DNA from: Pseudomonas sp. | Lineage (GTDB): Bacteria > Pseudomonadota > Gammaproteobacteria > Pseudomonadales > Pseudomonadaceae | Length of the DNA: 49,440 bases | Assembly: GCA_029239415.1 (NCBI GenBank) | Contig: JAQZAY010000001.1 | Coordinates: 1-49,440 of the forward strand | Direction: 5' to 3' | Shown here: piece by piece, positions 35,697 to 45,363 of the stretch | Numbering within the stretch: the stretch's first letter is position 1 | Layout: every line of letters begins with the position of its first letter | Notes under the pieces: generated by a model | Seen by the model: only the letters and a program-made list of their open reading frames with translations | Databases searched by the model: none | Told to the model about the DNA's origin: nothing | Translations under genes and position numbers: made by a program

Positions 35697-37805
35697 TCAC
35701 ACCGCCACCACCTCCACCGGTACGCCGTTGAGCGCGGCGTTGCCCGATACGGCATCGCGAAGTCGCTCGTCGGTCAGGTCGTTGGCACTGGCGCCGGACT
35801 GGCCGTTGGCGATCTCCAGGCGGGCGCCCTTCAGGCCATGACCGTAGCCATGGGGCAGGCTCACCACGCCTTGCATCATCTCGTCGCTGGCCAGCACCTG
35901 CACGCGCACGCTGCCGACCCTGGATGTCACCTGGACCCATTGTCCGTCCCGCAACTGCCGTCTGGCCAGGTCCTGTGGGTGCATCAACAGCTGATGGCGT
36001 GGCTTGCCTTTGACCAGGCGGTGGAAGTTGTGCATCCAGGAGTTGTTGCTGCGCACATGGCGGCGGCCGATCAGCAGCAACTGGTCCGGCCCTGAGGGGA
36101 CCTGCCGGGCCAGGCGCCGGAGGTCGTCGAGCACTACCCGAGGCGCGGCGTCGACGCAGCCTCCCGCAGCCTTGAGGCGTGAGGCCAGGTTCGGCTGCAG
36201 CGCGCCCAGGTCGAGCCCATGCGGATGTTCATCGAGGGTATCGAGCGACAGATGCCAAGGTGAAGCATCACCATAGCGCCCCTTGCGCAGGCCGATATCG
36301 ATCATGAGTGCGGGCGACATGGTCGGCTTGAGCTCCAGTTGTGCCCGCTTGGCAAAGGCTTGTGCCAGGCCGACGAAGATCTCCCAGTCGTGCAGCGCAC
36401 CCTCGGGGCGAGGCAGGATCGCCCGGTTGAAGCGCGTGACGTTGCGCACCGCCAGCAGGTTGAAGGTGGTGTCGTAATGGTCGTTTTCCAGCGCCGAAGT
36501 GGACGGCAGGATCAGGTCGGCGCGGCGTGTGGTCTCGTTGATGTACAGGTCGATGCTGAGCATGAAATCCAACCCCTCCAGCGCCTGGTCCAGCTGGCGG
36601 CCGTTGGGCGTGGACAGCACCGGGTTGCCGGCCACCGTCACCAGTGCGCGCACCTGGCCTTCGCCCGTGGCAAGGATCTCTTCGCCAAGCGCTGCCACCG
36701 GCAGCTCGCCGCCGTATTCCGGCAGGCCGGACACCCGGCTCTGCCAGGCATTGAAATGCCCGCCCGCAGTGCTGGCAACCAGGTCGATGGCAGGCTCGGT
36801 GCAGAGTGCCCCACCGATGCGGTCCAGGTTGCCAGTGACCAGGTTGATCACCTGCACCAGCCAGTGGCAAAGGGTCCCGAACGGTTGGGTGGACACGCCC
36901 ATGCGGCCATAGCAGACCGCCTTGTCGGCCGCGGCGAAATCGCGCGCCAGTTGGCGGATCTGCTCTGCCTCGATGCCACACGAGGCGCTCATCGCCTCGG
37001 CATCAAGGGGTGCGATGGCCTTGCGGACCGCGTCGAGCCCTTGCACTGGCAGGTGCGAGCCTCGCGCCAGGTTTTCGGCGAACAGGGTATTGAGCATCCC
37101 GCACAGCAATGCCGCATCGCCACCCGGGCGAATGAACAGGTGCTGGTCGGCCATGTCCGCTGTTTCGGTGCGGCGCGGATCGATCACCACCAGCCGGCCA
37201 CCGCGGCCCTGCAAGGCTTTTAGGCGCTTGGTGACATCAGGCACGGTCATGATGCTGCCGTTGGAGGCCAGCGGGTTGGCCCCCAGGACCAGCATGAAAT
37301 CGGTGTGGTCGATGTCGGGGATCGGCAGCAGCAAGCCATGGCCGTACATCAGGAAGCTGGTCAGGTGCTGCGGCAGCTGGTCGACCGAGGTCGCGGAAAA
37401 ACGGTTGCGCGTCTTGAGCAAACCCAGAAAGTAGTTGCTGTGGGTCATCAGCCCATAGTTGTGCACACTGGGGTTGCCCTGGTAGACCGCAACCGCGTTG
37501 CGGCCATGGGCCTGCTGGATCTCCCAGAGACGGTCGGCGGCGAGCGTGAACGCCTCGTCCCAGGCGATCGGTTCCCAGCGCTCGCCGATACGCCGGTGCG
37601 GCTGTCGCAGGCGATCCGGGTCTTCCTGCAGGTCTTGCAAGGCCACGGCCTTGGGGCAGACATGGCCGCGGCTGAAAGGATCGTCGGGATCACCCTTGAT
37701 GGAGGTGATCCGCGCCGGGCCATCGTCTGGACGAAGGACCTCGATGTTCAGGCCGCAGATGGCCTCGCACAGGTGACAGGCACGATGGTGGAGCGTGCTG
37801 GCCAT
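35697..37805 (-). CDS. molybdopterin oxidoreductase, FdhA/BisC-like
   Basis: 702 aa. An N-terminal 4Fe-4S site is formed by C10, C13, C17 and C50 (CHLCEAIC and HVCPKA). Molybdopterin-binding segments follow (VYQGNPSVHNYG, MLVLGANPLASNGS, VIDPRRTETADMADQHLFIRPG in parts, TVAGNPVLSTPNG) and the C-terminal cofactor-binding domain from about 575. No Tat signal is seen, so it should be cytoplasmic. In place of the Cys or Sec usually ligating Mo, the region around residue 140 reads SATSVDQLPQH, with no Cys. It has no adjacent electron-transfer subunit. The substrate is unknown; formate dehydrogenase activity is not supported. Confidence 0.85.
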   Translation of the reverse strand: MASTLHHRACHLCEAICGLNIEVLRPDDGPARITSIKGDPDDPFSRGHVCPKAVALQDLQEDPDRLRQPHRRIGERWEPIAWDEAFTLAADRLWEIQQAHGRNAVAVYQGNPSVHNYGLMTHSNYFLGLLKTRNRFSATSVDQLPQHLTSFLMYGHGLLLPIPDIDHTDFMLVLGANPLASNGSIMTVPDVTKRLKALQGRGGRLVVIDPRRTETADMADQHLFIRPGGDAALLCGMLNTLFAENLARGSHLPVQGLDAVRKAIAPLDAEAMSASCGIEAEQIRQLARDFAAADKAVCYGRMGVSTQPFGTLCHWLVQVINLVTGNLDRIGGALCTEPAIDLVASTAGGHFNAWQSRVSGLPEYGGELPVAALGEEILATGEGQVRALVTVAGNPVLSTPNGRQLDQALEGLDFMLSIDLYINETTRRADLILPSTSALENDHYDTTFNLLAVRNVTRFNRAILPRPEGALHDWEIFVGLAQAFAKRAQLELKPTMSPALMIDIGLRKGRYGDASPWHLSLDTLDEHPHGLDLGALQPNLASRLKAAGGCVDAAPRVVLDDLRRLARQVPSGPDQLLLIGRRHVRSNNSWMHNFHRLVKGKPRHQLLMHPQDLARRQLRDGQWVQVTSRVGSVRVQVLASDEMMQGVVSLPHGYGHGLKGARLEIANGQSGASANDLTDERLRDAVSGNAALNGVPVEVVAV

Positions 37806-38178
37806 GGGCGCCTCAGCGTATGGGTTGACGAAAGCTGACTATGCGCCGCAGGACCGATGCGGCGCCAGCCAGTTTCGCGGGATGAATCAGCGTTCATCAG
37901 TCGGGCAGATTTGCGACACCTGTTTGCAAAAGGTCCAGCGCTCGGTGTAAAACTTGCCGTAGCAAATAAGAAACAGCTACTACCAAGGGCTTACGACACC
38001 GTTTGCAACAGTGTTGCTGCCAGCCTCTTGGTTTCAGGCGACATTTAATTATAGTATTGCGCCTCCCCCAATTCCGTCGCCTCGTGCGGCTAACGCCGCA
38101 GGTCACCTTTGTTGTTAAAAACCGTCAAGAATACCGGTACGGTCGACCTGCAGTCCGTTGCAAAAAAGGTAGTCAACC
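37806..38178. other. 373-bp intergenic region before argF
   Basis: It holds the divergent promoters of the molybdopterin oxidoreductase and argF. A TAATTATAGTATTG stretch (38045-38058) is a plausible -10 area for argF, next to an ArgR-like half-site. An AGGT before the argF ATG serves as ribosome site. No small gene was found. Confidence 0.5.
38028..38043 (-). promoter_or_regulatory. ArgR-type half-site upstream of argF
   Basis: On the minus strand this is TGTCGC-N8-AA, an exact match to the Pseudomonas ArgR half-site. TGTCGC-like sequences in the same orientation occur at 37998-37993 (one mismatch) and 37917-37912, without the AA. It overlaps the likely argF promoter, consistent with the arginine repression of argF known in P. 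aeruginosa. Confidence 0.5.
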
Positions 38179-39099
38179 ATGAGCGCTAGGCACTTTCTCT
38201 CCCTGATGGATTTCACGCCCGACGAGCTGCTGAGCGTGATCCGTCGCGGCATCGAGCTGAAGGACCTGCGTAACCGCGGCGTGCTGTTCGAGCCCTTGAA
38301 GAACCGCGTGCTGGGGATGATCTTCGAAAAATCGTCGACGCGTACCCGCCTGTCGTTCGAAGCCGGCATGATCCAGCTCGGCGGCCAGGCCATCTTCCTT
38401 TCTCCGCGCGACACCCAGCTGGGCCGCGGCGAGCCGATCGGCGATTGCGCCATCGTCATGTCGCGCATGCTCGATGCCGTGATGATCCGCACCTTTGCCC
38501 ACAGCACCCTGACCGAGTTCGCCGCCAATTCGCGGGTACCGGTCATCAATGGCCTGTCCGATGACCTGCACCCCTGCCAGCTGCTGGCCGACATGCAGAC
38601 CTTCCACGAACACCGTGGCTCGATCCAGGGCAAGACCGTGGCCTGGATCGGCGACGGCAACAACATGTGCAACAGCTATATAGAAGCAGCCATGCAGTTC
38701 GACTTCCAGCTGCGCGTCGCCTGCCCCGAGGGCTATGAGCCCGATCCACGCTTTGTCGCCGCCGCTGGCGAGCGCGTGCAGATCGTGCGTGATCCGAAGG
38801 ATGCCGTGCGTGATGCGCACCTGGTGAGCACCGATGTCTGGACTTCCATGGGCCAGGAGGAGGAAACTGCTCGGCGCCTGGCGCATTTCGCGCCATTCCA
38901 GGTCAACCGCGAACTGCTCGACCTGGCGGCACCCGACGCCCTGTTCATGCACTGCCTGCCCGCCCACCGTGGCGAGGAGATCAGCCTGGACCTGCTCGAC
39001 GACCCTCGTTCGGTCGCCTGGGACCAGGCCGAAAACCGCCTGCATGCACAGAAGGCCCTTCTCGAATTCCTTGTCGAACCGGCTTACCACCACGCATGA
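38179..39099 (+). CDS. argF: anabolic ornithine carbamoyltransferase
   Basis: 306 aa. It forms citrulline from ornithine and carbamoyl phosphate. The carbamoyl phosphate loop is [11 protein letters not shown] (STRT), followed by [11 protein letters not shown] and the ornithine-binding [12 protein letters not shown]. The length fits the anabolic enzyme rather than the catabolic ArcB (~336 aa). The ATG at 38179 starts [12 protein letters not shown]. Its last 4 bp (ATGA) overlap the start of an ABC ATPase gene, so the two are co-translated. Confidence 0.96.
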   Translation: MSARHFLSLMDFTPDELLSVIRRGIELKDLRNRGVLFEPLKNRVLGMIFEKSSTRTRLSFEAGMIQLGGQAIFLSPRDTQLGRGEPIGDCAIVMSRMLDAVMIRTFAHSTLTEFAANSRVPVINGLSDDLHPCQLLADMQTFHEHRGSIQGKTVAWIGDGNNMCNSYIEAAMQFDFQLRVACPEGYEPDPRFVAAAGERVQIVRDPKDAVRDAHLVSTDVWTSMGQEEETARRLAHFAPFQVNRELLDLAAPDALFMHCLPAHRGEEISLDLLDDPRSVAWDQAENRLHAQKALLEFLVEPAYHHA

Positions 39100-40205
39100 G
39101 TCAACCCCTACTGCTCAACCTGCGCAACCTCGCCTGTGGCTACGGCGACCAGCGTATCGTCCAGAACCTCAACCTGCACCTGAACGCAGGCGACATCGGT
39201 TGCCTGCTGGGTTCGTCAGGCTGCGGCAAGACCACCACCCTGCGGGCCATCGCCGGCTTCGAGCCGGTGCACGAGGGTGAAATCAAGCTGGCGGGCGAGG
39301 TGATCTCGCGCGCAGGCTTTACCCTCGCTCCCGAGAAGCGCCGGATTGGCATGGTGTTCCAGGACTATGCCCTGTTTCCCCACCTGACCGTGGCGCAGAA
39401 CATCGCCTTTGGCATCGCCAAGCACCCGCGCCAGCGCGAAGTCATCGAGGAGATGCTCGAGCTGGTCAAGCTCGGCGGCCTGGGCGGTCGTTATCCGCAC
39501 GAGCTGTCCGGTGGCCAGCAGCAGCGCGTGGCCCTGGCTCGCGCCCTGGCGCCGGAGCCGCAGCTGCTGCTGCTCGACGAGCCCTTCTCCAACCTTGACG
39601 TGGAACTGCGCCGTCGCCTGAGCCATGAGGTACGCGACATCCTCAAGAGTCGCGGCACCAGCGCCATCCTGGTCACCCATGACCAGGAAGAAGCCTTCGC
39701 GGTCAGCGACCACGTCGGCGTGTTCAAGGAAGGTCGGCTGGAGCAGTGGGATACCCCCTACAACCTCTATCACGAGCCGCTGACGCCCTTCGTGGCCAGC
39801 TTTGTCGGCCAGGGCTATTTCATCCGTGGCCAGCTGGTCAGTCCTGAAGTCGTCAACACCGAGCTGGGCGAGCTGCGCGGCAACCGCGCCTACACCATGA
39901 CGCCAGGCAGCGCGGTGGATGTATTGCTGCGCCCCGACGACATCGTGCACGCCCCGGGCAGTGCGCTGCAGGCGCGGATCGTGGGCAAGAGCTTCCAGGG
40001 TGCTTCGACCCTGTACCGCCTGCAACTGCCGACGGGCAGCCAGCTCGAGGCCATTTTCCCCAGCCATGTGGATCATCTGATCGGGCATGACGTGGGGATC
40101 GAGGTGGCCGCCGATCATCTAGTCCTGTTCGCCGTACCCGGCAGCGTTGCGGCGCAATTGTCTTCCCATGAAGCGGGCGTGCGCCGGTACAGCTCGGCAA
40201 CCTGA
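39096..40205 (+). CDS. ABC transporter ATP-binding protein, FbpC/PotA-like, without partner genes
   Basis: 369 aa. Walker A is [10 protein letters not shown] (39-48), the Q-loop [11 protein letters not shown], the signature [16 protein letters not shown], Walker [13 protein letters not shown] and the H-loop VTHDQEE. The C-terminal ~120 residues form a TOBE-type regulatory domain ([14 protein letters not shown]), as in FbpC, PotA and CysA importers. It overlaps argF by 4 bp but no permease or binding-protein gene lies nearby, so its transporter partners must be elsewhere. The substrate cannot be assigned; FbpC-like iron import is one possibility. Confidence 0.9.
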   Translation: MSQPLLLNLRNLACGYGDQRIVQNLNLHLNAGDIGCLLGSSGCGKTTTLRAIAGFEPVHEGEIKLAGEVISRAGFTLAPEKRRIGMVFQDYALFPHLTVAQNIAFGIAKHPRQREVIEEMLELVKLGGLGGRYPHELSGGQQQRVALARALAPEPQLLLLDEPFSNLDVELRRRLSHEVRDILKSRGTSAILVTHDQEEAFAVSDHVGVFKEGRLEQWDTPYNLYHEPLTPFVASFVGQGYFIRGQLVSPEVVNTELGELRGNRAYTMTPGSAVDVLLRPDDIVHAPGSALQARIVGKSFQGASTLYRLQLPTGSQLEAIFPSHVDHLIGHDVGIEVAADHLVLFAVPGSVAAQLSSHEAGVRRYSSAT

Positions 40206-40223
40206 TCACAAGGGCTCATCGCG

Positions 40224-40249
40224 CCTTTCGCGGGCTTGCCCGCGAAGGG
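40224..40249. repeat. REP-like palindrome
   Basis: TTCGCGGGC (40227-40235) and GCCCGCGAA (40238-40246) form a perfect stem around TT, flanked by CC and GG. The core CGCGGGCTTGCCCGCG is the kind found in P. putida repetitive extragenic palindromes. It lies between the convergent ABC ATPase and PhzF-like genes and may also help terminate them. This is the only copy I noticed in the window. Confidence 0.7.
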
Positions 40250-40264
40250 CTCAACCGGCCAGGG

Positions 40265-41047
40265 TCAGAGCTCCAGCACCCCGCTGGCCACCCGTCGCGC
40301 ATACCCGCCGATCTTCACCCGCTGACCCGCCAGCCGACAGAACAACTCCCCTCCTCGCGCCGAGCACTGGTAGGCATGCAGCTCGGTCTTGCCCAAACGC
40401 TCGGCCCAATAGGGCACCAGGCTGCAATGGATCGAGCCGGTGACCGGATCTTCATTGATACCAATGCCGGGGGCAAAGTACCGCGAGACGAAATCGTGCG
40501 CCTCGCCCCGCGCTGTCACCATCACCCCCAGCCCGGGCAGGGCCGCCACGGCTGGCATGTCCGGCGCGCAGTCGCGCACGGCCTGCTCGGACGCCAGCAC
40601 CACGAGCAACTCGTTGCCCGTCTGCAAGACTTCCTCGACCTCGCATCCCAGCGCCTGCGCCACAGCGACCGGCTGGCCGAGGGCATGGGGCTCTATTCGT
40701 GGGAAGTCCAGCACCAGGCGATCTCCTTCGCGACTGACACTGAGCAGGCCGGATCGGCTCTGGAACGCGAGCTGCCGGTCCGTCTCACCATAGACCTCGA
40801 ACAACACATGGGCGCTGGCGAGCGTCGCATGACCACATAGCGGCACCTCGGTCGCCGGGGTGAACCAACGAATGCGCCACCCCTGCGCCTCGCGTACCAC
40901 GAATGCGGTTTCGGCAAGGTTGTGCTCGGCGGCGATACGCTGCATCAGATGATCGTCCAGCCAGGACTCCAGGCGGTAGACCATGGCGGGATTGCCGGCA
41001 AACGGGAGGTGACTGAAAGCATCGACCTGATGAAATTCAAGCTGCAT
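40265..41047 (-). CDS. PhzF family isomerase
   Basis: 260 aa. The catalytic Glu46 lies in NLAETAFV, followed by FTPATEVPLCGHATLASAHVL and a C-terminal-half NEDPVTGSIHCSLVPYW, all hallmarks of the PhzF/diaminopimelate-epimerase-like fold. No phenazine genes are nearby, so this is one of the many PhzF-like proteins of unknown substrate and not a phenazine enzyme. The ATG at 41047 starts MQLEFHQVDAFSH. It is separated from ybaK by 92 bp on the same strand. Confidence 0.9.
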   Translation of the reverse strand: MQLEFHQVDAFSHLPFAGNPAMVYRLESWLDDHLMQRIAAEHNLAETAFVVREAQGWRIRWFTPATEVPLCGHATLASAHVLFEVYGETDRQLAFQSRSGLLSVSREGDRLVLDFPRIEPHALGQPVAVAQALGCEVEEVLQTGNELLVVLASEQAVRDCAPDMPAVAALPGLGVMVTARGEAHDFVSRYFAPGIGINEDPVTGSIHCSLVPYWAERLGKTELHAYQCSARGGELFCRLAGQRVKIGGYARRVASGVLEL

Positions 41048-41139
41048 GGGCGAATCTCGTTGATTGGGAACGCCAGCATGCCCGTATCGGAATGTTCCGT
41101 AACAGTGACAGAAGCCTTCTATTTCAACCGGTACAGCAC

Positions 41140-41610
41140 TCAGGTACGACCAATCCCGGCGAAGTGGCCCAAGGTATGGGTGGCGAGCACGTCAGCGGAC
41201 AGCTCGACCTCGAGACCCCGTCTGCCAGCGCTGACATGAATGGTTTCAAAAGCGTGCGCCGACTGGTCGATAAAGGTGCGCAGACGTTTTTTCTGGCCGA
41301 GGGGACTGATGCCCCCCACCAGATAGCCCGTGGCCCGTTGCGCAAGCGCAGGGTCAGCCATCTCGCACTTCTTCACCCCCGCAGCCTGAGCAAGGGCCTT
41401 CAGGTCAAGGGTTCCAATCACGGGCACCACCGCCACCAGCAGCTCCCCCTTTTCACTGCTGGCCAACAGTGTCTTGTACACACGCAGCGGGTCTAGCCCG
41501 AGCTTTTCAGCCGCCTCTAGACCATACGAAGCTGCCTTCGGGTCGTGTTCGTAACTGTGGACGCGATGTTCGGCGCGAACCTTTTTCAAGAGATCCAGGG
41601 CAGGGGTCAT
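41140..41610 (-). CDS. ybaK: Cys-tRNA(Pro)/Cys-tRNA(Cys) deacylase YbaK
   Basis: 156 aa, a free-standing INS-like editing domain. Family segments are HDPKAASYGLEAAEKLGLDP in part, VYKTLLA (catalytic Lys), VAVVPVIGTLDLKALA and TGYLVGGISPLGQKKRL. It hydrolyses Cys-tRNA(Pro) mischarged by ProRS. The ATG at 41610 has GGAG 6 bases upstream; in-frame ATGs at 41622 and 41685 are weaker. The gene lies beside glpF in the same order as in P. putida. Confidence 0.93.
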   Translation of the reverse strand: MTPALDLLKKVRAEHRVHSYEHDPKAASYGLEAAEKLGLDPLRVYKTLLASSEKGELLVAVVPVIGTLDLKALAQAAGVKKCEMADPALAQRATGYLVGGISPLGQKKRLRTFIDQSAHAFETIHVSAGRRGLEVELSADVLATHTLGHFAGIGRT

Positions 41611-41760
41611 GCGAGGCTCCATACGCGGCAGGCCAGGGTTTGCGGGTACTTTAGGGCAAATGCCTGGGTCCGGCCAGCGCGTCACGGACGTTCCACATGA
41701 CGAATGAAGTCACTTCGCCAGTTCATGGTCAAGATATGTCCGATGGTTCACTTTCGACCT

Positions 41761-41807
41761 TTGACATAAGCGTTTCTTGTCTATATTTTTTCGTTTCTGA
41801 AGAAACG
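41761..41807 (+). promoter_or_regulatory. putative glpF promoter with adjoining palindrome
   Basis: TTGACA (41761-41766) and TATATT (41782-41787) are 15 bp apart, a short but plausible spacing. A perfect palindrome, CGTTTCT-GA-AGAAACG (41792-41807), begins 4 bp after the -10. The 20-mer at 41786-41805 matches the GlpR operator in its first half only (9 of 10), so the site may be for GlpR or another repressor. Confidence 0.45.
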
Positions 41808-41895
41808 GCGCCCCTATAAGGTGCATTTCTGTTCACTGCCCGGCCTCAATGGGGATCGATGCCGGGTCTTGCTGTCGAGCGCACCTGCGCATCAC

Positions 41896-41903
41896 AACAA
41901 CAA
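41896..41903 (+). promoter_or_regulatory. Hfq/Crc A-rich catabolite repression motif before glpF
   Basis: AACAACAA is a perfect AAnAAnAA motif 14 nt before the glpF ATG, overlapping the ribosome-binding region (GAGGT at 41909-41913). In Pseudomonas, Hfq with Crc blocks translation at such motifs. Glycerol uptake being subject to this control is an inference. Confidence 0.6.
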
Positions 41904-41917
41904 GAATCGAGGTCATA

Positions 41918-44336
<2,419 letters not shown>

Positions 44337-44366
44337 TTTGCAGGGGCGTTGTGTCGTAGCGACTGG

Positions 44367-44386
44367 CCGTAGGACCCGTCCTACGG
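44367..44386. other. perfect hairpin between glpK and glpR
   Basis: CCGTAGGAC-CC-GTCCTACGG is a perfect 9-bp stem with a 2-base loop, and lacks a T tract. It may damp read-through or stabilise the upstream mRNA so that glpR is made at lower level than glpFK. Confidence 0.6.
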
Positions 44387-44426
44387 CATCATTGCAGCAT
44401 TGGTCCGGCAGCCCGAAGGACCGCCC

Positions 44427-45182
44427 ATGACTCTGCCTCCACGCCAACAACAAATCCTCGAACTGGTGCGCGACCGCGGCTACGTCAGTATCGAGGAAAT
44501 GGCGCAGTTGTTCGTCGTCACCCCGCAAACCATACGCCGTGACATCAACCTGCTTGCCGAGGTCAACCTGCTGCGCCGCTACCACGGCGGCGCGGCCTAT
44601 GACTCGAGCATCGAAAACACCGCCTATGCCATGCGCGCCGACCAGATGCGCGACGAAAAGCAGCGCATCGCCGACGCCGTGGCCAGGCAGATACCCGACC
44701 ATGCCTCGCTGTTCATCAATATCGGTACCACCACCGAATCGATCGCACGCGCCCTGCTCAACCACAGCCAGCTCAAGGTCATCACCAACAACCTGCACGT
44801 GGCGTCGATCCTCAGCGCCAAGGATGATTTCGAAGTGCAACTGGCGGGGGGGACCGTACGCCGTGATGGCGGCGTGGTCGGCCAGGCCAGTGTCGATTTC
44901 ATCCATCAGTTCAAGGTCGATTTTGCCCTGGTCGGCATCAGTGGTATCGATGAGGACGGCAGCCTCCTGGACTTCGACTACCAGGAAGTGCGTGTATCCC
45001 AGGCAATCATTGCCAACGCCCGCCAAGTGATCCTCGCCGCCGACTCCAGCAAGTTTGGCCGTAACGCCATGGTCCGCCTGGGCTCGATCAGCCTGGTCGA
45101 CTGCCTGGTGACCGACCAGGCGCCCTCTCCTGCCCTCGCCGAGTTGCTAGGGCAGCACAAGATCCGCCTGGACGTGGTCTGA
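44427..45182 (+). CDS. glpR: glycerol-3-phosphate regulon repressor
   Basis: 251 aa, DeoR family. The N-terminal HTH has [21 protein letters not shown] and [14 protein letters not shown]; the effector domain (about 70-251) contains [11 protein letters not shown] and the phosphosugar-binding [17 protein letters not shown]. Glycerol 3-phosphate releases such repressors from DNA. AAGGA precedes the ATG at 44427. The gene sits between glpK and glpD, as in other Pseudomonas, and its likely operator lies just upstream of glpD. Confidence 0.96.
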   Translation: MTLPPRQQQILELVRDRGYVSIEEMAQLFVVTPQTIRRDINLLAEVNLLRRYHGGAAYDSSIENTAYAMRADQMRDEKQRIADAVARQIPDHASLFINIGTTTESIARALLNHSQLKVITNNLHVASILSAKDDFEVQLAGGTVRRDGGVVGQASVDFIHQFKVDFALVGISGIDEDGSLLDFDYQEVRVSQAIIANARQVILAADSSKFGRNAMVRLGSISLVDCLVTDQAPSPALAELLGQHKIRLDVV

Positions 45183-45193
45183 CCTCCTGCATG

Positions 45194-45213
45194 CGCCACG
45201 GCTTCCCGTGGCG
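45194..45213 (+). terminator. possible terminator hairpin after glpR
   Basis: CGCCACGG-CTTC-CCGTGGCG is a perfect 8-bp stem with a tetraloop, 11 bp after the glpR stop. It has no run of T, so it is a weak intrinsic terminator or a processing hairpin. Confidence 0.5.
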
Positions 45214-45220
45214 TTGCGCC

Positions 45221-45238
45221 ATGTTCGTTAATGTTCGT
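45221..45238 (+). promoter_or_regulatory. two direct ATGTTCGT half-sites upstream of glpD
   Basis: ATGTTCGT occurs twice, 10 bp apart (45221-45228, 45231-45238), in the same orientation. ATGTTCG is one arm of the GlpR operator, and the full operator lies 66 bp downstream, so these may be auxiliary half-sites. Confidence 0.45.
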
Positions 45239-45300
45239 ATTCTGCTGATCCGATCAATATTTTCAATGTGAACGGGCTGGCTACGGCCTTTGCATTGCGC

Positions 45301-45331
45301 TAGTATTTTCGGAAACGAACATTGATGTTCA
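45301..45331 (+). promoter_or_regulatory. GlpR operator overlapping the glpD promoter
   Basis: TATTTTCGGAAACGAACATT (45304-45323) closely matches the E. coli GlpR consensus WATKTTCGWTWWCGAACATW. It overlaps a TAGTAT -10 candidate (45301-45306), and its right arm also forms GAACAT-TG-ATGTTC (45318-45331). Repression of glpD by GlpR from this site is strongly suggested. Confidence 0.75.
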
Positions 45332-45363
45332 GATTCGATGTAAACGCCTCAGGAGGCCTTGCC

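Larger units (their letters stand above)
41611..41917. other. 307-bp intergenic region before glpF
   Basis: It holds the ybaK promoter and the glpF promoter and leader. It contains a TTGACA/TATATT promoter candidate, a 16-bp palindrome and an AACAACAA Hfq/Crc-type motif, each listed separately. The glpF leader would be roughly 120 nt. Confidence 0.6.

Noticed and set aside
40265..41047. PhzF homologue suggesting phenazine synthesis
   Set aside because: No other phz gene is nearby and PhzF-like proteins are widespread without phenazine production.
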